Below are positions 58,799 through 64,000 of a DNA stretch of 64,000 bases, one piece after another. Positions within the stretch are counted from its first letter, which is position 1. Every line of letters starts with the position of its first letter. The notes beneath the pieces were generated by a model. That model was given only the letters and a program-made list of their open reading frames with translations. It was not told the DNA's origin and made no database searches. A program made the position numbers and the translations under genes. This stretch comes from Henriciella sp045287255 (GTDB lineage Bacteria; Pseudomonadota; Alphaproteobacteria; Caulobacterales; Hyphomonadaceae): NCBI RefSeq assembly GCF_045287255.1, contig NZ_CP137142.1:372001-436000 (forward strand). The letters run 5' to 3'.

Positions 58799-60610
58799 CT
58801 AAAGCGCGGCGCAGGCGGCGTTTAGCCAGTCTTTGACTTCGCCGTCGACCAGGTCGCCAATCTCGGCCATCACGCGCTGGTGATAGTCATCGACCCAGTC
58901 GCGCTCCTCACTGCTGAGCAGGCCGGTATCAATCAGGCCACGGGCGAGCGGCGCGAAGGTCAGGCACTCAAAGCCGAGCATGTCACGCTCGCCGCCCTCA
59001 ATCGGCTCTGGCGGGGTGACATATTGCAGGTTCTCAATCCGGATGCCGTAGGCGCCTTCTTTGTAGAAACCTGGCTCGTTCGAGACGATCATGCCCGGTG
59101 CGAGCGGGATGGCGTTCCACGGCTTGGCAATGCGCTGTGGCCCTTCATGCACGCCGAGATAGACGCCGACGCCATGGCCAGTGCCGTGATCATAGTCGAG
59201 GCCAGCTTGCCATAGGGCATGGCGGGCGAGAATATCGAGATGGGTGCCGGTTGTCCCCTCCGGGAAGCGGACACGGTCGAGCGCGATATGGCCTTTCAGG
59301 ACCAGCGTGTAATGGCGTATCATGTCGGCGCTGGGGGTGCCAATCGGGACGGTGCGCGTGATGTCTGTTGTGCCATCAGGATACTGGCCGCCACTGTCGA
59401 CGAGATAGAGGCTGCCGCGCTCCAGCAGGCGGTTGGAGGCAGAATTGACCCGGTAATGCGGCAGCGCGCCATTGGGGCCAGCGCCGGAAATCGTCTCGAA
59501 AGAGAGGTCTTGCAGGCCGGGAAGCTCATTGCGGAAAGATTCCAGCTTCATTGCGGCATCGATCTCTGTGATCTTGCCGGACTGGGCGTCGGTGTCGAGC
59601 CAGTGCAGGAAGCGCGTGATCGCGGCACCATCGCGGCGATGAGCGGCGGCAGAGCCTTGTAGCTCAGCGGCATTCTTACAGGCTTTGGGGAGCTGGACCG
59701 GGTCCATCTGGGGCAGAATGGTTGCGCCTGCGTCTTCCAGGGTCTGGAAGAACCAGGCTGAGGCGAGACCGGGATCAAGGCTGATTGTCTGCCCCTTTAA
59801 CTCGCGTAGGCGGGGCTCAAGATCGGTATAGGGTGTCAGCGTCACCTCATTACCGAGATGCGCGCGCAGCCCGTCAGTTTCTTTGGCCGGGTCGAGGAAT
59901 AGCTCGGCGCTGCCATCACTGCGGATCACTGCGCGGGCGAGCGGCAGGGGGCTACATGCGACATCGCCGCCGCGAATGTTAAACAGCCAGGCGATGGAGG
60001 CCGGGGCCGTAATGATGGCGGCGTCAGCCTTGTCCGCGCGCAGGGCTTGCGCGATCTGTTGGCGCTTGTCGTGACTGGACGTGCCAGCATGTTCGATCGC
60101 GTGGGGGTGAACCGGGGCTTGCGGCTGGTCCGGGCGCTCGCTCCATGCAAGGTCGATCGGGTTCTCTGTAACGGATTTGACGCGCGCCCCGGCTTTTGTG
60201 GCGGCTGCGGTGAAGGTCGCGACATCATTCGGCGTCATCAGCGCCGGGTCATAGCCGATAATGGCGCCGGTGAGGTTTTGCGCCGCGAGCCAGCCGAAGG
60301 GGCCGGGATCGGGAACGGCAACCCGCTCGAACAGGTCATGATCGGTCTGATCGGCGGCCTGAATCGTGTAGCGTCCGTCAATGAACAGGACAGCGGTTTC
60401 GGCGAGGACCATGGCCGAGCCATAAGAGCCGGTGAATCCGCTGATCCATGCAAGGCGCTCATTGGCATCGGGCAGGTACTCATTCTGGAACTCGTCCTCA
60501 TGGGGAACATAGAAACCACTCAACCCTTGCTTTGCCATTTCGGCTCGCAGCTTGGGGAGATTTTGACGACCAATCTGTGGGCCGCCCTTAACGTCGAAAT
60601 TCTGTCTCAT
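58799..60610 (-). CDS. Xaa-Pro aminopeptidase (aminopeptidase P, M24B)
   Basis: A 603-aa metallopeptidase that releases N-terminal residues preceding proline. It has the three-domain form also found in eukaryotic XPNPEP1: two creatinase-like N-domains (about 1-310) and the C-terminal pita-bread domain. Metal ligands are visible in LVDSGGQYPDGTTDITRT (two Asp), GTGHGVGVYLGVHEGP (His), SNEPGFY (Glu) and IRIENL (Glu). The ATG complementary to 60608-60610 is the only good start. It stands alone, divergent from the 70-aa gene. Confidence 0.94.
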   Translation of the reverse strand: MRQNFDVKGGPQIGRQNLPKLRAEMAKQGLSGFYVPHEDEFQNEYLPDANERLAWISGFTGSYGSAMVLAETAVLFIDGRYTIQAADQTDHDLFERVAVPDPGPFGWLAAQNLTGAIIGYDPALMTPNDVATFTAAATKAGARVKSVTENPIDLAWSERPDQPQAPVHPHAIEHAGTSSHDKRQQIAQALRADKADAAIITAPASIAWLFNIRGGDVACSPLPLARAVIRSDGSAELFLDPAKETDGLRAHLGNEVTLTPYTDLEPRLRELKGQTISLDPGLASAWFFQTLEDAGATILPQMDPVQLPKACKNAAELQGSAAAHRRDGAAITRFLHWLDTDAQSGKITEIDAAMKLESFRNELPGLQDLSFETISGAGPNGALPHYRVNSASNRLLERGSLYLVDSGGQYPDGTTDITRTVPIGTPSADMIRHYTLVLKGHIALDRVRFPEGTTGTHLDILARHALWQAGLDYDHGTGHGVGVYLGVHEGPQRIAKPWNAIPLAPGMIVSNEPGFYKEGAYGIRIENLQYVTPPEPIEGGERDMLGFECLTFAPLARGLIDTGLLSSEERDWVDDYHQRVMAEIGDLVDGEVKDWLNAACAAL

Positions 60611-60721
60611 ACCCTTCAGGTAGCGCGGGAAGGCATAGCGTGCAAAGGGGAAAGTTAGCTATGCGAATATGCATTCACTTCTTCTATTTTGTTTATTTAT
60701 TTGCAACGAAACATGACTATA

Positions 60722-60732
60722 TTGCGCTGCAA
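60722..60732. promoter_or_regulatory. Candidate PhaR operator upstream of the 70-aa gene
   Basis: TTGC-GCT-GCAA, the exact 11-bp palindrome found upstream of phaZ, lies 37 bp before the ATG at 60770 in an AT-rich promoter-like stretch (60680-60750). Confidence 0.65.
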
Positions 60733-60769
60733 CAAAAGATAAAAACTCTCCTCCCAAGGAATTTGAACG

Positions 60770-60982
60770 ATGAAAAATGTAATGATTGCTCGTGGCTATG
60801 CTGGCCTGCAGGCGCTGTTTCCAATGATTGGTGCGCGCAAGGTTGAAACTGTAAATGTACAGGAAATCACACCTGTGACGCCAGTCCGGGTTGCGGATGC
60901 TGCGCCTGCCAAAACAGAGCGCACACGTGTTCTGGCCAAGCGTAATGCCCGTTTTGCGCGCCGTCTGGCCCGCGCGGCCTAA
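60770..60982 (+). CDS. Small basic 70-aa protein with a PhaR-type site; unknown function
   Basis: Well supported as a gene: AAGGA about 9 bases before ATG 60770 and an AT-rich promoter region. The N-terminal third, MKNVMIARGYAGLQALFPM, is mildly hydrophobic; the middle is V/T/P-rich; and the C-terminal 25 residues (TERTRVLAKRNARFARRLARAA) are strongly basic and probably helical. No family recognised. The upstream palindrome, shared with phaZ and nearly with phaB, suggests a role at PHA granules, for example a minor phasin-like or DNA-granule linking protein. The stop codon overlaps the prmA stop by 4 bp. Confidence 0.7.
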   Translation: MKNVMIARGYAGLQALFPMIGARKVETVNVQEITPVTPVRVADAAPAKTERTRVLAKRNARFARRLARAA

Positions 60983-61839
60983 GCGGCCTTACGAAAGACC
61001 AGTGTTGACCATCCGTCGCGGCGGATGCGTTTGACCAGACTGAGTCCGCGCCCGGTATAAGCGGCGCGGACCAAAGGTTCCTGATGGGTCAGCAGACCGG
61101 ACAGGATGATATGCCCCTTATTGGCAGTCAGGCGGGTAATCTCGCCTGACAGGCCGATCAATGGCCGGGCGAGGATATTCGCAAAAACCAGATCATAGGG
61201 CGCTGTGGATTGAATGAGCGCGTTCCCCGATCCGCGTGTGTGATAGGTGCGAAAGCGGTTGGCGACATTATTCTTGGCCGCGTTTTCATTCGCAACATGG
61301 ACGCTCTGACGATCAATCTCTGTCCCAATGGCGCGCTGAGCCCCGGTTTTGATCGCGGCAATGGCGAGGACGCCAGATCCGGTTCCGACATCAAGCACCT
61401 TACCCGGTACGCCCGTGCGCAGCACATGCTCATATCCGAGCAGGCAGCCAAGCGTTGTCCCATGGTGGCCAGTCCCGAAGGCAGGGCCAGCTTCAATCAG
61501 GATGTCTGTCTTGCCCGGCGCTGTTCTGGCGAGGGCATGGCTGCCTGCAACAATGAACCGCCCCGCCCGTACAGGCGGTAGTCCCTCAAGTGACAGGGTC
61601 ACCCAGTCGCGATCCTCTAGCGCCTCAATGGCGGCATTCAGATTTGGCGAGACCTCGGCGATCAGAGCGATACAGGCTTTTGCCGCTTCTTCGGTCTCAG
61701 CATAGGCATCCAGCCGCCAGGTCAGGCGCGTGTCTTCCTTGGCATCTACTGCGCCGGCTGGCGACGGATCGGTCCAGGCGAGATGATCCCATGCGGCTTC
61801 AATCTCGGCGCGGGGGCCACGGGCTGTGATCTGAAACAT
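60979..61839 (-). CDS. prmA: Ribosomal protein L11 methyltransferase PrmA
   Basis: SAM-dependent enzyme that trimethylates ribosomal protein L11. The 286-aa protein has the substrate-recognition N-domain and then GPAFGTGHHGTTLGCL, VLDVGTGSGVLAIAAIKTGA (SAM motif I), GTEIDRQSVHVANENAAKN and VFANILARPLIGL, the canonical PrmA series. I start at the ATG complementary to 61837-61839, about 9 bases after AGGA; the upstream frame adds 21 non-conserved residues. Eleven bp separate it from pip on the same strand. Confidence 0.95.
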   Translation of the reverse strand: MFQITARGPRAEIEAAWDHLAWTDPSPAGAVDAKEDTRLTWRLDAYAETEEAAKACIALIAEVSPNLNAAIEALEDRDWVTLSLEGLPPVRAGRFIVAGSHALARTAPGKTDILIEAGPAFGTGHHGTTLGCLLGYEHVLRTGVPGKVLDVGTGSGVLAIAAIKTGAQRAIGTEIDRQSVHVANENAAKNNVANRFRTYHTRGSGNALIQSTAPYDLVFANILARPLIGLSGEITRLTANKGHIILSGLLTHQEPLVRAAYTGRGLSLVKRIRRDGWSTLVFRKAA

Positions 61840-61849
61840 GAGTGTTGTC

Positions 61850-62806
61850 CTATCCGAAACGGCGGCCGAAATCGCGTGTCGCCCGAAGCAGTTTGTCGAC
61901 AATGCCAGGTTCCATGCTGGAATGACCCGCAGCGGGAATGACGTGCAGATCGGCCTTCGGCCAGGCTTTCTTCAGTGCCCAAGCGGTGGAAAGTGGCGTT
62001 ACAACATCATAGCGCCCGTGAACGATAATGCCCGGAACGTCCTGTAGTTTGGCAGCCGCCTGTTTCAGTAGCCAGCCATCTTCAGGGAAGAATCCCTCAT
62101 TGACGAAATAGTGGCATTCAATCCGCGCGAAGGCATCGGCGAATGTGTCTTCCTCAAACCGTTTGGCGAGTGAGGTTGGCCCTTGCAGGGTGACGGTTTC
62201 GCCTTCCCAACAGGCCCAGGCTTTGGCGGCGCGGCTGCGCGCAGCGGCGTCGTCCCCTGTCAGGCGTTTATAGAAGGCGTTGAGCAGATCGCCGCGTTCA
62301 TCCTCCGGGATTGGAGCAATATAACGGTCATAGGAATCCGGGAATAGGCGGCTCGCCCCTTCCTGATAGAACCAGCTCACTTCAGCCTTGGTCAGCAGGA
62401 AAATACCGCGCAGGATCAGGCCAATGACGCGTTCTGTATGCGTAACCGCATAGGCCAGAGACAGGGTTGAACCCCATGAGCCACCAAATACGACCCATTT
62501 ATCGATACCCAGATGCTCGCGCAGGCTCTCAATATCGTCAACCAGCGCCCAGGTATCATTTTCGCGGAGTTCAGAATGTGGCGTGGATTTTCCGCAACCG
62601 CGCTGATCCATCAGAATGATGCGATAGATTCTCGGGTCAAAAAAGCGACGCATATCCGGGCTGGAACCACCGCCGGGACCGCCATGCAGACCAATCACAG
62701 GAAGGCCGTCCGGGTTGCCCGATTCCTCCCAATAGACCTCGTGCAGGTCGCTAACGCGCAGGAATCCGCTCTTGCGGGCTTCTATAGGTGCATAAAGTTT
62801 GAGCAT
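61850..62806 (-). CDS. pip: Prolyl aminopeptidase (proline iminopeptidase) Pip
   Basis: Alpha/beta-hydrolase of family S33 that removes N-terminal proline. The 318-aa protein has the oxyanion block GLHGGPGGG, MDQRGCGKSTPH, the nucleophile elbow GGSWGSTLS, RGIFLL, and the acid and His in HGRYDVVTP and AAGHSSMEPG. Length fits the family. Co-transcribed with prmA. With aminopeptidase P at 58799-60610 it gives the window two proline-specific peptidases. Confidence 0.95.
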   Translation of the reverse strand: MLKLYAPIEARKSGFLRVSDLHEVYWEESGNPDGLPVIGLHGGPGGGSSPDMRRFFDPRIYRIILMDQRGCGKSTPHSELRENDTWALVDDIESLREHLGIDKWVVFGGSWGSTLSLAYAVTHTERVIGLILRGIFLLTKAEVSWFYQEGASRLFPDSYDRYIAPIPEDERGDLLNAFYKRLTGDDAAARSRAAKAWACWEGETVTLQGPTSLAKRFEEDTFADAFARIECHYFVNEGFFPEDGWLLKQAAAKLQDVPGIIVHGRYDVVTPLSTAWALKKAWPKADLHVIPAAGHSSMEPGIVDKLLRATRDFGRRFG

Positions 62807-62931
62807 GGATTGCCTTTGTTCATCACCTCTTCACCTATCGGCTGTCAGAATGTGAATAAAGGGGGTGACTCCTTTTTTAGCACCTCCTAATGACTATTGC
62901 AGGTGCAAACAGAAATGGCGGGTATTGCCTG

Positions 62932-63561
62932 ATGCGTATTGCAGTGATCGGATTGATCTCCTTACTGGCCCTTGGCGGGTGTGCGACGGTTTCTATGGCA
63001 CCAGCCTCAATGCTGGTCTCCGCAAATGTCAGTGTTGATCAATCTGACTTCCGCGATAAATGCTCAAGTTTTTCAGATGCTGTTTATGAGCGCGGCTTCG
63101 TCACCAAGAGCAATGGTTTCTCGCAAGTCTTCAACATGCTGGCCCATGGCGACAAGGTTGACATGACCGATACGGCCTATCGCGAGCGTGTGCAGATTGA
63201 TACGGCCAGTCCTGCTGTAGTCTATAAAACTGTTGAAGCGGATGCGACATGGGTTACTGCGCGATTGGATGAGATCACAGCCAAGGTTGAGGGGCTACTC
63301 GAAGAGCTTGACGACGAAGACGATCACAAAACCCTGCGTAAGGATATTGTGGCGTTTGAAGAAGCGCTGGTTCTGGCCAAGAAGTCTCGAATGTCTTTCC
63401 TGGATGTGATGACTGAGTTGGACGGTCAGGCTGGTCCTGAGCGGTTGGAGGCTGAGCTTGCTCTCACGACAGTAGAAGCCTCAATCGACCGCGCCAGCCG
63501 TTATATCGACAAGCTGAGTGACGTTTATGCGTCACTGACTCTGGACGAGCGCATCTCCTAA
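62932..63561 (+). CDS. Predicted lipoprotein with coiled-coil segments, unknown function
   Basis: A 209-aa protein with a lipoprotein signal, MRIAVIGLISLLALGGC, and a mature part predicted to be mostly helical. Residues about 105-150 (DEITAKVEGLLEELDDEDDHKTLRKDI, in pieces) and the C-terminal region have heptad-like spacing. No family is recognised. I start at ATG 62932, because this puts the signal peptide at the N-terminus; an earlier start at 62890 would add 14 polar residues. A typical RBS is not obvious. It diverges from pip. Confidence 0.7.
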   Translation: MRIAVIGLISLLALGGCATVSMAPASMLVSANVSVDQSDFRDKCSSFSDAVYERGFVTKSNGFSQVFNMLAHGDKVDMTDTAYRERVQIDTASPAVVYKTVEADATWVTARLDEITAKVEGLLEELDDEDDHKTLRKDIVAFEEALVLAKKSRMSFLDVMTELDGQAGPERLEAELALTTVEASIDRASRYIDKLSDVYASLTLDERIS

Positions 63562-63630
63562 AGCCTGCTCCTCATCCTAAAGCCCCGAATCGCGATAGCT
63601 CCTTTCCACTATGGAATGGGAGGTTCCGCT

Positions 63631-64000
63631 ATGTTGGATGTTATCCGTGATTTTGGTCAGGGTGGAGCCACGCTCCTGTTGGGGCTTGCAACGGGTGCGG
63701 GCTGGGTTGCCGCGATTATTGCGCCCAATTGCTTCTATGATGGTCTCGATGCTGGGCGCGCCGATCGGCAGGTGCGCAACCTGCTCAAGGCGGTCTCTGG
63801 TCCGACAGCGATTATGCTTTTGGCCGCAGGGGCACTTGGGATATTAGGGGGTGTGATTGGCGCAGCAGTGTGTGCGTTTCTGGCGGCGTTTGGATTCTTC
63901 ACCAATGCCTGGACTTTGAAAGGGTTCAAGCGGGGTGAAACACCGCCGGGTGCGAAGCGACGTCGGAGCAGTCAACGGATAGTTGCGGTAGGATTGACGC
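63631..64000 (+). CDS. Small membrane protein, C-terminus cut by window edge
   Basis: An open frame of 123 codons from ATG 63631, preceded by GGGAGG at good spacing, running off the window without a stop. Two to four hydrophobic segments are visible (GATLLLGLATGAGWVAAIIA, then AIMLLAAGALGILGGVIGAA and a following one), and then a basic region with KRRRSSQR. No family recognised. Base usage is typical of the neighbourhood. Confidence 0.6.
   Translation, partial: MLDVIRDFGQGGATLLLGLATGAGWVAAIIAPNCFYDGLDAGRADRQVRNLLKAVSGPTAIMLLAAGALGILGGVIGAAVCAFLAAFGFFTNAWTLKGFKRGETPPGAKRRRSSQRIVAVGLT

Noticed and set aside
1..64000. tRNA, rRNA, CRISPR arrays, prophage or complete insertion sequences
   Set aside because: Reading both strands showed no cloverleaf-like clusters, evenly spaced repeats, integrase or transposase genes; the repeats present are dispersed palindromes.

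Overview
The window looks like an ordinary stretch of alphaproteobacterial chromosome, GC-rich and gene-dense. Its gene content fits a marine, Hyphomonadaceae/Caulobacterales-like heterotroph: a dcw cell-wall cluster in alphaproteobacterial order, a RegB/RegA-SenC redox locus, a Crp/Fnr regulator of FixK type, a CC0125-like lipoprotein, arginyl(leucyl)-transferase, polyhydroxyalkanoate (PHA) genes and a TRAP transporter. The family placement is inference; no rRNA or tRNA gene was found to anchor it. No CRISPR array, prophage or complete insertion sequence is visible.

Layout. 1-860: the start of a TrkH potassium transporter gene on the minus strand, cut by the window edge. 1203-14913: the dcw operon mraZ-rsmH-ftsL-ftsI-murE-murF-mraY-murD-ftsW-murG-murC-murB. 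It stops after murB, with no ddl-ftsQAZ. A perfect 22-bp hairpin lies between ftsW and murG, and a relative of it follows murB. 15032-20696: msrA, yebC, a DUF4328 membrane protein, a YmdB-type phosphoesterase, a large acidic lipoprotein and a YgjP-type metalloprotease. 20700-25697: phaR/phaB, a FixK-like regulator with a 50-aa partner, an MgtC/DUF4010 membrane protein, and a lipoprotein/cytochrome c pair behind a FixK/FNR box. 25707-33323: TRAP permeases, a saccharopine-dehydrogenase-like protein, an EF-hand protein, an ArsR/AHSA1 pair and a TonB-dependent receptor with a Fur-like box. 33562-38518: polA followed by a small accessory patch with an AT-rich orphan gene, a TfoX-like gene, a shortened GIY-YIG gene and REPIN-like palindromes. 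38519-49862: metabolism (isobutyryl-CoA dehydrogenase, GNAT, 2OG oxygenase, hemB, SMP-30, HIBADH family) and membrane proteins (TIGR00341, TRIC, MotB-like, SLC13), then bpt. 49888-55823: the TRAP binding protein, regA-regB diverging from senC, phaZ, DUF1244 and a PCu(A)C copper chaperone. 55890-64000: a DEAD-box helicase, YdjM-like protein, aminopeptidase P, a 70-aa protein, prmA, pip, a lipoprotein and a truncated membrane protein.

The most useful pattern is regulatory. A palindrome with core TTGC-GCT-GCAA lies just upstream of both phaZ and an uncharacterised 70-aa basic protein gene, and a one-mismatch version lies in front of phaB beside phaR. This points to a PhaR regulon that includes an unrecognised small PHA-associated protein. 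A second pattern is redox control: RegBA keeps the quinone motif and the redox cysteine, and the FixK-like regulator has a perfect target box nearby. A third is a family of paired inverted palindromes (three complete pairs, two singles), mostly gathered around a damaged-looking GIY-YIG gene.
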